A stretch of 6,199 nucleotides of DNA from Lachnospiraceae bacterium (GTDB lineage Bacteria; Bacillota_A; Clostridia; Lachnospirales; Lachnospiraceae): contig JAGADM010000029.1 of assembly GCA_017613595.1 (NCBI GenBank), positions 1 through 6,199 on the forward strand. Reading direction: 5' to 3'. The notes below the pieces were generated by a model that had not been told where the DNA came from, ran no database searches, and saw nothing but the letters and a program-made list of their open reading frames with translations. A program made the position numbers and the translations under genes. This document shows positions 1 to 5,880 of the stretch, piece after piece; position 1 is the stretch's first letter; each line of letters opens with the position of its first letter.

Positions 1-894
1 AAGGCCGAGCATCTTCTTACGGAGCGCTACATAACGGTACATGAGCGGCATGAACTCGTGAATCGTCTCCACAAGGCTGTCATACACGCTGACCGGAATG
101 TTGTTGCTCGAAAGAGACCATGCAACCGATGACGGATACTTGCGGAGCCTTGCGTGTACCGCATCCGACTTAACCTGCGTCGAATACATCGCCGCGAATG
201 TGTTATTGTGTCCCTTGTAGGTCTTATAGTAGCTGCGGAATGCCGCTTCACGGATGGCGCGGTTCTGGTTGCGCTGCAGCAGAATGTAATTGCTCTCCGT
301 GAGCTCGATCGTTTCGCCTTCCTTCTCGGGGTTCGGGATTGCGTCAAATGTGAAGTCCGCGTCGGTCAGCATCTCCGCGATATCACCGAACGAGCCGGTT
401 ACTTCCGAAAGGGATGCAAGGATTGCTTCCTCGGGAGCGGTCAGGGTGTGCTTGCGGGTACGGATCGTGTTCTCGAGAACGTGACGGTAGGACTGCAGGC
501 AGTCTGCCGCAAGGTAACGGTCAAGAACGTCATCGGGAAGCGCGAGAATTTCGGGATCCACGAAGGAAACAGCGCTTGCGAGCTGTACATAACGGGACAG
601 AGAGCGGGAATACATGCTCTGCGCCGCGTCCTGCCGGTTGTCTTCGGATTTGCGCTGGAAAGCGTAGCCGTTGAGCCGTTCCATCTTCTCGAACGCGCCG
701 TACAGAAGATCGTAAAACTCCCTGAGGTGCTCCGGCGACTGTCCGAGCGTGCCCGGATAAGCCTGAAACTGCTCGGCAAGCGTCTCGGTCTTCGCGAACT
801 CCTCCTCCCAGACTTCATCGGACGCGTAAATCGGTGTCAGGTCCCAAAGGTCCTGCGGGTTAATATCTTTTCGTTCTTTTAATGTTTCAGCCAT
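1..894 (-). CDS. pepF: Oligoendopeptidase F, N-terminal part (cut by window edge)
   Basis: This encodes the first 298 residues of a PepF/M3B metallopeptidase, a cytoplasmic zinc enzyme that cleaves short peptides. The protein starts MAETLKERKDINPQDLWDL and carries the family's early W-D-L-T-P-I-Y element (residues 17-23). A helical N-terminal lobe follows, then around residues 205-235 the R-N-Q-N-R-x-I-R-E-A-A-F-R-x-Y-Y stretch typical of the start of the M3 catalytic region. The zinc site (HExxH) lies beyond the left edge, so activity cannot be judged; family members are about 600 residues, so roughly half is present. The start is supported by a GGGAGGA ribosome site (902-908, minus strand) seven bases upstream. 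The frame is open to the edge with no stop, so there is no sign of a pseudogene. It is divergent from greA. I infer the family from remembered motifs, with high confidence. Confidence 0.93.
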   Translation of the reverse strand, partial: MAETLKERKDINPQDLWDLTPIYASDEVWEEEFAKTETLAEQFQAYPGTLGQSPEHLREFYDLLYGAFEKMERLNGYAFQRKSEDNRQDAAQSMYSRSLSRYVQLASAVSFVDPEILALPDDVLDRYLAADCLQSYRHVLENTIRTRKHTLTAPEEAILASLSEVTGSFGDIAEMLTDADFTFDAIPNPEKEGETIELTESNYILLQRNQNRAIREAAFRSYYKTYKGHNNTFAAMYSTQVKSDAVHARLRKYPSSVAWSLSSNNIPVSVYDSLVETIHEFMPLMYRYVALRKKMLGL

Positions 895-926
895 ACTGAA
901 TTCCTCCCATAAACATTGTATCCATT

Positions 927-955
927 ATCATACCACATCTGACGATAATCAGCAA
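927..955 (-). promoter_or_regulatory. Sigma-A-type promoter of pepF
   Basis: On the minus strand a TTGCTG -35 (950-955) is followed by a 17-base spacer and a TATGAT -10 (927-932) preceded by TG one base upstream, an extended -10. Transcription would begin around 920, about 26 bases before the pepF start codon. This is a sequence match only. Confidence 0.7.
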
Positions 956-959
956 TAAC

Positions 960-999
960 GGGAGGGGGAAAATGTCGGGTCCTAAGGGGGCAAAATGGG
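960..999 (+). repeat. G-run cluster with a 22-base direct repeat between divergent promoters
   Basis: Five runs of three to five G occur in 40 bases (960-962, 964-968, 977-979, 986-990, 997-999). Within them GGGGGAAAATG (964-974) and GGGGGCAAAATG (986-997) form an imperfect direct repeat whose starts are 22 bases apart, about two helical turns. The block lies between the -35 boxes of the pepF and greA promoters and abuts the latter. It could be a regulator binding site or a G-quadruplex former; neither can be shown here. Confidence 0.5.
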
Positions 1000-1028
1000 T
1001 TGAAACAATACCCGTCATCATATATAAT
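1000..1028 (+). promoter_or_regulatory. Sigma-A-type promoter of greA
   Basis: A TTGAAA -35 (1000-1005), a 17-base spacer and a perfect TATAAT -10 (1023-1028) predict transcription from about 1035, giving a leader of about 76 bases before the greA start. The -35 directly follows the G-run repeat block. Confidence 0.8.
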
Positions 1029-1054
1029 GGAGGAAGATATTGTGATTGAAAACG

Positions 1055-1077
1055 CGCGGCTGAAATACCCCGCCGCG
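1055..1077 (+). other. Hairpin in the greA leader
   Basis: CGCGGC (1055-1060) can pair with GCCGCG (1072-1077) across an 11-base loop, inside the predicted untranslated leader of greA. No T-run follows, so it is not a terminator. It may stabilise the message or affect translation; no known riboswitch is recognised. Confidence 0.35.
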
Positions 1078-1110
1078 ACAGGAAAATGATACGAAACCGG
1101 AGACCCCAGC

Positions 1111-1614
1111 ATGTACGATAAACTGACCGAAAGCGACATTGAAAAGATTAAAAAGGAAATCGAACACCGTAAGCTCGTTGTCCGTCCCGAGGCCATTCAG
1201 GCCGTAAAGGAGGCTCGTGCGCAGGGCGACCTTTCCGAGAATTTCGAATACTATGCGGCCAAGCGTGAGAAGAACATCAACGAAAGCCGCATCCGTTATC
1301 TGGAGAATATGATCAAAACCGCCGATATCATTGAGAGCAATGTGTCCGAGGATGAGGTGGACATGAACAATACCGTAGTGCTCTTCAATGAGCGTACGGG
1401 CAAGGATATGACCGTGCGGATCGTTACGACCATCCGCGCAAAGCCGTTCAAAGGGCTGATCAGTATCGAATCGCCGATCGGGCAGGCCATCTACCATCAC
1501 AAGGTCGGCGAGCGCCTGCAGGTGACACTTGATAACGGAGAGTCTTATTATGTCGTAATCCGTTCCATCGAGAAGACGGTGGACGATTCCGACGACGAGA
1601 TCAGCAGTTACTAA
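1111..1614 (+). CDS. greA: Transcript cleavage factor GreA
   Basis: GreA inserts its coiled coil into the secondary channel of RNA polymerase and stimulates cleavage of backtracked transcripts. The 167-residue product is close to the usual length of about 158. Residues 1-75 form the antiparallel coiled coil with the hallmark tip G-D-L-S-E-N-F-E-Y-Y-A-A-K; D40 and E43 match the two acidic residues that hold the catalytic magnesium. The C-terminal FKBP-like domain is shown by P-F-K-G-L-I-S-I-E-S-P-I-G-Q-A-I (112-127) and K-V-G-E (131-134). An acidic tail (158-163) ends the protein. The start has a GGAGA ribosome site (1099-1103) seven bases upstream. The 114-base gap to the permease holds no promoter or terminator I can see, so the two are probably co-transcribed. 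GreA versus a GreA-like paralogue cannot be separated from one copy. Confidence 0.93.
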   Translation: MYDKLTESDIEKIKKEIEHRKLVVRPEAIQAVKEARAQGDLSENFEYYAAKREKNINESRIRYLENMIKTADIIESNVSEDEVDMNNTVVLFNERTGKDMTVRIVTTIRAKPFKGLISIESPIGQAIYHHKVGERLQVTLDNGESYYVVIRSIEKTVDDSDDEISSY

Positions 1615-1698
1615 GGCGGCCGGCAATCCCGGAGTAAACAGCGGCTGTTAAGGCAGCCTGCGATTCCGTCGGGACTGCATGTCTGACCGTCCGATACG

Positions 1699-1714
1699 GG
1701 AAGGGATTCCTTCC
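1699..1714 (+). other. Short hairpin before the permease ribosome site
   Basis: GGAAGG (1699-1704) and CCTTCC (1709-1714) flank the loop GATT and form a perfect six-base-pair stem. It ends one base before the GGAG (1715-1718) upstream of the permease start. No T-run follows, so it is not a classical terminator; it might influence translation or RNA processing in a greA-permease message. Confidence 0.3.
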
Positions 1715-1728
1715 GGAGATGAGGAACC

Positions 1729-2679
1729 ATGGATACTTTTCTGTTCAGTCTGAACGCGACGCTTCCGGTATTCATCACGATCATGATAGGATACATTCTG
1801 AAGCGTTTCGGATTCTTTGACGAGAAATTCACCGAAGCGGCCGACCGGTTCACGTTCCGTGTGACTTTGCCCGTGCTTCTGTTTACGGACATCGCCACGT
1901 CGAACCTCGGAAGCAGCTACGACATAAAGTTCATGCTTTTCTGCATGGGCGTTTCGTGTGCGGCCTTCTTCCTGATCTGGGGCGGGGCGGTGCTGTTTCT
2001 CAGGAACCGTGAGCAGATCGGTGCTTTTACGATGGCATCGTTCCGCGGCAGCGCGGCGGTCCTCGGAATCGCACTCGTTACGAATATCTACGGAAGCACC
2101 GGTCTCGCGCCTCTGATGGTTGTTTCGGTAGTGCCGTTCTACAACGCATTTTCCGTAATTGTCTTAACCATATACGCAAAGCGGCCCGAAGGCGAGGAGA
2201 AGAAGATCCCGTTCGGGAAGATCCTGTTCCAGGTCATCACCAATCCGCTGATCATTGCGGTGGCGCTGGCGCTTCCGTTCGCGCTGTTCCGCATCCATAT
2301 TCCGACGATCCCCGCGAAGGTGCTCTCCAATTTCGCGACTATCGCGACACCGTTCGCGCTTGTGATCCTCGGCGCCGGATTTGAGTTCCGTTCGAGCCGT
2401 CAGAAGCTCGGCTTGACGCTTACGGCTTCCTTTATCAAGGTGCTTCTGCTGCCGCTGCTGTTCGTACCGGCGGCCGTCTGGTTCGGCTTCCGCGATGAAG
2501 CGCTTGTGGCAATTTCCGTGATGCTTGCTTCGCCGTCGACCGTTGCCTGCTACATCATGGCGCGCAACATGCGGAATGACGCGCAGCTCGTTTCGGGAAT
2601 CGTCATGGTCACGACGCTTATGTCTTCGGTGACGATCACGGCGCTCGTATTTGTCTTAAGAAGTCTCGGCCTCATATAG
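1729..2679 (+). CDS. AEC-family (auxin efflux carrier-like) permease
   Basis: This is an integral membrane transporter of the AEC family, whose bacterial members move organic acids or other small metabolites, generally by ion-coupled transport. The 316 residues match the family's usual 300-320. About ten hydrophobic segments are visible, roughly at 8-26, 44-58, 68-91, 99-120, 124-149, 164-188, 200-218, 229-252, 257-277 and 288-312. Family signatures include A-S-F-R-G-S-A-A-V-L-G-I-A (103-115), N-P-L-I-I-A (172-177) and L-A-S-P-S-T-V-A-C-Y-I-M-A (266-278). The cytoplasmic loop near 151-163 is charged (KRPEGEEKK). Ribosome site candidates are GGAG (1715-1718) and GAGG (1721-1724). No promoter is evident upstream, so it probably depends on the greA promoter. 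The substrate cannot be predicted from sequence; malate-like or amino-acid-related roles are known in the family. Confidence 0.9.
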   Translation: MDTFLFSLNATLPVFITIMIGYILKRFGFFDEKFTEAADRFTFRVTLPVLLFTDIATSNLGSSYDIKFMLFCMGVSCAAFFLIWGGAVLFLRNREQIGAFTMASFRGSAAVLGIALVTNIYGSTGLAPLMVVSVVPFYNAFSVIVLTIYAKRPEGEEKKIPFGKILFQVITNPLIIAVALALPFALFRIHIPTIPAKVLSNFATIATPFALVILGAGFEFRSSRQKLGLTLTASFIKVLLLPLLFVPAAVWFGFRDEALVAISVMLASPSTVACYIMARNMRNDAQLVSGIVMVTTLMSSVTITALVFVLRSLGLI

Positions 2680-2710
2680 AATAGTCTGAAAAAACTGATA
2701 ATATACTGCA

Positions 2711-2741
2711 TTGACTTTCCGGGCAGATGCCATTGTATAAT
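2711..2741 (+). promoter_or_regulatory. Promoter of the DUF3737-lyase unit
   Basis: TTGACT (2711-2716) and a perfect TATAAT (2736-2741) are separated by 19 bases, longer than ideal. Transcription would begin about 2748. Because an ATG at 2740 overlaps this -10, it cannot serve as start codon for a message made here, which fixes the next gene's start downstream at 2794. Confidence 0.62.
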
Positions 2742-2762
2742 GACAGTATCAACGACGCACGA

Positions 2763-2788
2763 AAGGAACGCGGCGCCGCCGCACGGAA
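2763..2788 (+). promoter_or_regulatory. Leader with distant Shine-Dalgarno and intervening hairpin
   Basis: A good AAGGAA (2763-2768) lies 25 bases before the ATG at 2794, too far for normal use. Between them GCGGC (2770-2774) pairs with GCCGC (2778-2782) around a three-base loop, which would shorten the effective distance. A weaker GGAA (2785-2788) sits five bases before the start and may be the actual site. Confidence 0.35.
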
Positions 2789-2793
2789 TACTT

Positions 2794-3675
2794 ATGGAAG
2801 AAATCAGACAGCAATTGTTTACGGGCGAGAGAGCCCTTTTCGGCAGTAAAGACCTTAAAGTGACGGACTGTGTCTTCGACCGCGGAGAGTCACCGCTAAA
2901 AGAAAGCAGCAATATCGAACTGAAGGGTTCGCTGTTCCGCTGGAAATACCCGCTCTGGTACTGTAACGGCGTGAAGGCGGAGGACTGCACATGGTTTGAC
3001 ATGGCGCGTGCCGGCGTATGGTACACGAGAAATATCGAGGTGAACAACGCCGTTATCCAGGCGCCGAAGAATTTCCGCAGGAGTTCGAACATCATTCTGA
3101 AAGATGTCGCGTTTACGAACGCGCTTGAGACGGTCTGGAGTTGCAGTAACGTGAAGATGAATAACGTTTCGGTTGCGAAGGGCGACTATTTCGCGATGAA
3201 CTGTTCCGACCTCGAGATTGACGGACTTACGCTTGACGGAAACTATTCCTTCGACGGCGTGAAGAACGCGGTCATCCGGAACTCGCGTCTTCTGACGAAG
3301 GATGCCTTCTGGAACAGCGAGAATATCACGGTTTACGACTCCTTCATTTCGGGCGAGTATCTCGGCTGGAACTCGAAGAATCTGACGCTTGTGAACTGCA
3401 CGATCGAGAGCCTGCAGGGTATGTGCTACATCGATAATCTCGTGATGAAGAACTGCAAACTCATCAATACGACGCTTGCGTTTGAATACGCGAATGTGGA
3501 CGCGGAGATCACTTCGAAGATCGACAGCGTATTCAATCCCGGCTCGGGTACGATCCGCGCGGAGCAGATCGGCGAGCTGATCATCGAAAAGGATAAGATC
3601 GATCCTTCGAAAACGAAGATCATCTGCAATGATATCAAAGAACAGTCCGACCGCCCGGAGTGGCTGCGGAACTGA
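2794..3675 (+). CDS. DUF3737 family protein, predicted right-handed beta-helix
   Basis: The 293-residue product closely resembles my memory of DUF3737 proteins, starting M-E-E-I-R-Q-Q-L-F-T-G-E-R-A-L-F. Their biochemical function is not known to me. From about residue 38 to 240 it is built of about ten to eleven coils of 19-20 residues, each with an N-[ILV]-x-[LVIM] step (for example SSNIEL, TRNIEV, SSNIIL, CSNVKM, SENITV, SKNLTL, IDNLVM), as in pectate-lyase-like beta-helices. No signal peptide or membrane segment is seen, so it is probably cytoplasmic. Aromatic residues recur at coil ends (WYC, VWY, FWN, GWN, FEY). The start at 2794 is preferred over the in-frame ATG at 2740, which overlaps the promoter -10 and adds 18 residues unlike the family. 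It shares its message with the PLP lyase 73 bases downstream. The family call is strong; the role is open. Confidence 0.88.
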   Translation: MEEIRQQLFTGERALFGSKDLKVTDCVFDRGESPLKESSNIELKGSLFRWKYPLWYCNGVKAEDCTWFDMARAGVWYTRNIEVNNAVIQAPKNFRRSSNIILKDVAFTNALETVWSCSNVKMNNVSVAKGDYFAMNCSDLEIDGLTLDGNYSFDGVKNAVIRNSRLLTKDAFWNSENITVYDSFISGEYLGWNSKNLTLVNCTIESLQGMCYIDNLVMKNCKLINTTLAFEYANVDAEITSKIDSVFNPGSGTIRAEQIGELIIEKDKIDPSKTKIICNDIKEQSDRPEWLRN

Positions 3676-3681
3676 ACAGAG

Positions 3682-3725
3682 ACCGCGGTCGAAGCAGACA
3701 GGAAAGTGTGATGCTTTGCCGCGGT
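3682..3725 (+). other. Intercistronic hairpin between DUF3737 and lyase genes
   Basis: ACCGCGG (3682-3688) pairs with CCGCGGT (3719-3725), and AAGCA (3692-3696) with TGCTT (3712-3716), separated by a small internal loop and closed by a 15-base loop. The 5' arm is itself part of a perfect ten-base palindrome, GACCGCGGTC (3681-3690). Only three T follow, so full termination is unlikely; RNA processing or partial attenuation is possible. Confidence 0.45.
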
Positions 3726-3748
3726 TTACATAATAAAGGGGGTAATGT

Positions 3749-4945
3749 ATGAACGGCCGATACGATTTTGATAAAGTGATTAACCGCCGAGGCACGGATG
3801 CCATCAAATGGGACGTTCCCGAGGACCGGATTCCGATGTGGATCGCGGATATGGATTTTCAGACCGCACCGGAAATCCGCGAAGCCATGGCGGAAAGACT
3901 GGAGCACGGCGTGTTCGGGTACGGTAATGTGCCGAAACGGTGGAATGAAGCATACCGGAAATGGTGGCAGGAAAGACATGGTCTTACAATGGATGAAGAC
4001 GCGCTGGTGTTCTGCACGGGAGTTATCCCCGCGATTTCTTCGGCCGTTCGGAAGTTCACCACGCCCAATGAGAACGTCCTTATAGAAACGCCTGTATATA
4101 ACACCTTTTACAACAGCATTATCAATAACGGGTGCCGGGTGCTTGAGTGTCCGCTCCGCTATGAAAACGGCAGCTATTCGATGGATTTTGAAAATCTGGA
4201 GAAGAAACTGAGTGACCCGCAGACAACGCTGATGATCCTCTGCAACCCGCACAATCCGATCGGAAAGATATGGTCACGCGAAGAGCTCGCAAAGGTCGGC
4301 GAGCTTGCGAAGAAGCATCATGTTATCGTAATCTCCGATGAAATCCATTGCGACATTACGGTCCCCGGAAAAGGATACGTTCCGTTTGCCTCTGTATCGG
4401 ATACCTGCAGAGAAGTGAGTATAACCTGTATCGCGCCGACGAAGACGTTCAATCTTGCGGGAATTCAGACGGCGGCGGTATACGCGCCGAACCCGGTGCT
4501 CCGGCATAAGATATGGCGCGCCCTCAATACCGATGAAGTAGCGGAGCCCAACAGTTTTGCTGTACCGGCGGCAATCGCGGCGTTTGAACGCGGCGGAGAG
4601 TGGCTCGACGCAATGCGGGAGTATGTATTCGAAAACCGCAGATATGTGACCGAAACACTGGCAGCAGCCGTTCCGGACGTGTTCGTTGTTCCGGGAGAGG
4701 CAACCTATCTGTTGTGGATCGATGTGAACGCTTTGCCGGGAGACAGTTCGGCAATAGCCGCTTTTCTTCGTGAAAAAGCAGGCCTTGAGCTTCTGGAAGG
4801 TATAATCTACGGTGCGGCCGGAGCGCATCATCTGAGGATGAATGTCGCCTGTCCGAGAAGTCTCTGCGAAGAAGGAACAAAGCGTCTGATCGAGGGACTC
4901 CGGATGTACCGGGAGACGGTTCAGGGTCACTTTGAAAATTCTTAA
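3749..4945 (+). CDS. patB: MalY/PatB family PLP-dependent C-S lyase
   Basis: A fold-type I pyridoxal-phosphate enzyme of 398 residues, the family's normal length. Members split cystathionine or cysteine S-conjugates by beta-elimination, releasing thiol, pyruvate and ammonia in the cytoplasm; E. coli MalY also regulates maltose genes. Signatures in order: Y-D-F-D-K-V near the N-terminus, P-M-W-I-A-D-M-D-F (29-37), G-Y-G (57-59), C-N-P-H-N-P-I-G (165-172), S-D-E-I-H-C-D (196-202) with D197 contacting the PLP ring nitrogen, A-P-T-K-T-F-N-L-A-G (229-238) with K232 as the Schiff-base lysine, and L-R-M-N (362-365) with the carboxylate-binding arginine R363. All key residues are present. An AAAGGGGG ribosome site (3736-3742 region) lies six bases before the start. 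No convincing promoter exists in the 73-base gap, so it is likely expressed with DUF3737. A related aminotransferase activity cannot be excluded. Confidence 0.9.
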   Translation: MNGRYDFDKVINRRGTDAIKWDVPEDRIPMWIADMDFQTAPEIREAMAERLEHGVFGYGNVPKRWNEAYRKWWQERHGLTMDEDALVFCTGVIPAISSAVRKFTTPNENVLIETPVYNTFYNSIINNGCRVLECPLRYENGSYSMDFENLEKKLSDPQTTLMILCNPHNPIGKIWSREELAKVGELAKKHHVIVISDEIHCDITVPGKGYVPFASVSDTCREVSITCIAPTKTFNLAGIQTAAVYAPNPVLRHKIWRALNTDEVAEPNSFAVPAAIAAFERGGEWLDAMREYVFENRRYVTETLAAAVPDVFVVPGEATYLLWIDVNALPGDSSAIAAFLREKAGLELLEGIIYGAAGAHHLRMNVACPRSLCEEGTKRLIEGLRMYRETVQGHFENS

Positions 4946-4951
4946 TAACTC

Positions 4952-4980
4952 TTGTTTTTTGCAATATGTCCCTATATAAT
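4952..4980 (+). promoter_or_regulatory. Promoter of the PH-domain gene
   Basis: TTGTTT (4952-4957), a 17-base spacer and a perfect TATAAT (4975-4980) predict transcription from about 4987. The -35 begins only seven bases after the lyase stop codon and no terminator intervenes, so read-through may add to expression. The leader could start with a small hairpin, GTCGTC (4990-4995) with GACGGC (5002-5007, one G-T wobble), ending just before the ribosome site. Confidence 0.72.
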
Positions 4981-5025
4981 GATGGTAGAGTCGTCACGAA
5001 GGACGGCCGGAGGAGGTAGAAAGAT

Positions 5026-5469
5026 ATGCCTGAGGAAGAAATTCTCTGGAAAGACCGAAAGCATCATATGTGGTTCCCTTTTTCCTTTACCAAGTACTCG
5101 GTGTCTAAAACCTCGCTGTATGTTCAGCAGGGCTTTTTCAGAACGAGTTACGATGAGACATTATTGTATCGTATCGTCGACCTTCGGTTGAGCCGTACTC
5201 TCATGCAGAAGTTCTTCGGAACCGGCACGGTTGAGGTATTCACCCGCGTGGATACGCAGCATGTTATCCAGCTGAAGAACGTGAAGCATTCCCGTGACGT
5301 GTGGAGACTTCTCTCGACGTTGATCGAGCAGGTTCGTAACGAGAAGAACGTTGTCGGCAAGGAGTTCTACGGCATGATGGGCGGAATGCATCATATGGGT
5401 GATGACTGCCCCGGTAATGATGACGCGGTTGACATGGACGGCGACGGTATTCCGGACGCGATTCAGTAA
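5026..5469 (+). CDS. Bacterial PH-domain protein with Asp-rich C-terminal tail
   Basis: The 147-residue product resembles small bacterial pleckstrin-homology (bPH_2/DUF304-like) proteins, whose ligand or partner is generally unknown. Residues about 20-108 show the expected pattern of beta strands ending in a helix: Y-S-V-S-K-T-S-L-Y-V-Q-Q-G-F-F (24-38), then L-Y-R-I-V-D-L-R-L-S-R-T-L-M-Q-K-F-F-G-T-G-T-V (47-69 in two parts), then a helix around 88-106. Unlike YdbS/YdbT-type proteins it has no membrane segment. The tail from 114 is Met/Gly/His-rich (GMMGGMHHMG) and then acidic, with D136-M-D138-G-D140-G141-I-P-D144, a calcium-loop-like pattern rarely expected in such a protein. The start is firm: GGAGGAGG (5009-5016) lies nine bases upstream. 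It has its own promoter and no obvious terminator. Domain assignment is moderate to good; function is unknown. Confidence 0.8.
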   Translation: MPEEEILWKDRKHHMWFPFSFTKYSVSKTSLYVQQGFFRTSYDETLLYRIVDLRLSRTLMQKFFGTGTVEVFTRVDTQHVIQLKNVKHSRDVWRLLSTLIEQVRNEKNVVGKEFYGMMGGMHHMGDDCPGNDDAVDMDGDGIPDAIQ

Positions 5470-5506
5470 CCGTAAGAGGGTCATTTTCCCGTTTCGAAAA
5501 ATGTTA

Positions 5507-5535
5507 TTGACAAACGTTATTGCTTGGAATATGAT
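5507..5535 (+). promoter_or_regulatory. Strong promoter of the acyl carrier protein gene
   Basis: A perfect TTGACA -35 (5507-5512), 17-base spacer and TATGAT -10 (5530-5535) form a near-consensus sigma-A promoter. Transcription would begin about 5542, directly at the inverted repeat that follows. Strong expression is expected for an abundant carrier protein. Confidence 0.85.
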
Positions 5536-5542
5536 TCGGAGT

Positions 5543-5560
5543 GGGTACAGTAAATTACCC
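5543..5560 (+). repeat. Inverted repeat at the acpP transcription start
   Basis: GGGTA (5543-5547) and TACCC (5556-5560) flank an eight-base A/T-rich centre. The repeat begins at the predicted transcription start and ends seven bases before the AAGGAG ribosome site (5567-5572). It could be an operator or a 5'-end RNA hairpin. It does not match the FapR or FabT sites I remember. Confidence 0.4.
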
Positions 5561-5580
5561 GGTAAGAAGGAGTATTTTGT

Positions 5581-5811
5581 ATGTTTGAAAAGATATTGCA
5601 GATTATGGAAGAGCAGCTTGGCATTGACACTGCTGGTGTGACGGAGGAGACCACTTTCCGCGAGGATTTGCGGATTGATTCTTTGGATCTCTATGAGCTG
5701 GTTACCGCACTCGAGGATGAGTACGGCATTGAGATTCAGCCGGAAGAACTGGACGAGATCAAGAGCATCGGGGATGTTGTTGAATTTCTTGCGGCGAAGG
5801 GAATTGAATAA
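5581..5811 (+). CDS. acpP: Acyl carrier protein
   Basis: This 76-residue acidic protein carries growing acyl chains on a 4'-phosphopantetheine arm during cytoplasmic type II fatty acid synthesis. The attachment serine is S34 in I-D-S-L-D-L-Y-E-L (32-40). Helix I is around 2-14, helix II 35-50 (D-L-Y-E-L-V-T-A-L-E-D-E-Y-G-I), and the C-terminal S-I-G-D-V-V-E-F-L (62-70) fits helix IV. The common G-A-D-S-L-D reads R-I-D-S-L-D here. AAGGAG (5567-5572) lies eight bases before the start. It stands alone with its own promoter and terminators rather than among fab genes, so it could be the main ACP or a second one serving another pathway; the sequence cannot decide. Confidence 0.93.
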   Translation: MFEKILQIMEEQLGIDTAGVTEETTFREDLRIDSLDLYELVTALEDEYGIEIQPEELDEIKSIGDVVEFLAAKGIE

Positions 5812-5823
5812 TCAAAGAAACGA

Positions 5824-5858
5824 GAAGCCGGTCCGGGATTTCGGACCGGCTTCCTTGT
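5824..5858 (+). terminator. Rho-independent terminator after acpP
   Basis: A perfect 12-base-pair stem (GAAGCCGGTCCG at 5824-5835 with CGGACCGGCTTC at 5842-5853) closes a six-base loop, GGATTT. It starts 12 bases after the acpP stop. The following tract (CTTGT) is T-poor, but stem strength makes termination likely. Confidence 0.85.
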
Positions 5859-5880
5859 ATATATGAGGCGGATATTTATT

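Noticed and set aside
154..882. A 242-codon plus-strand frame across the pepF region
   Set aside because: It is antisense to a clearly recognisable PepF frame, has no promoter or ribosome site, and its translation has no family pattern.
1637..1649. AACAG-CGG-CTGTT hairpin as a greA terminator
   Set aside because: The stem has only five base pairs and no T-run follows; read-through to the permease is more likely.
3729..3734. CATAAT as a -10 for the lyase gene
   Set aside because: Transcription would start inside the ribosome site and there is no -35 at the proper distance.
2896..3807. A 303-codon minus-strand frame over the DUF3737 gene
   Set aside because: It is a shadow of the true gene: Val/Arg/Ile-rich translation with repeats that merely mirror the beta-helix coils, and no start signals.
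4274..4997. Long minus-strand frames across the lyase gene
   Set aside because: They are antisense to an enzyme with all catalytic motifs intact and resemble no protein family.
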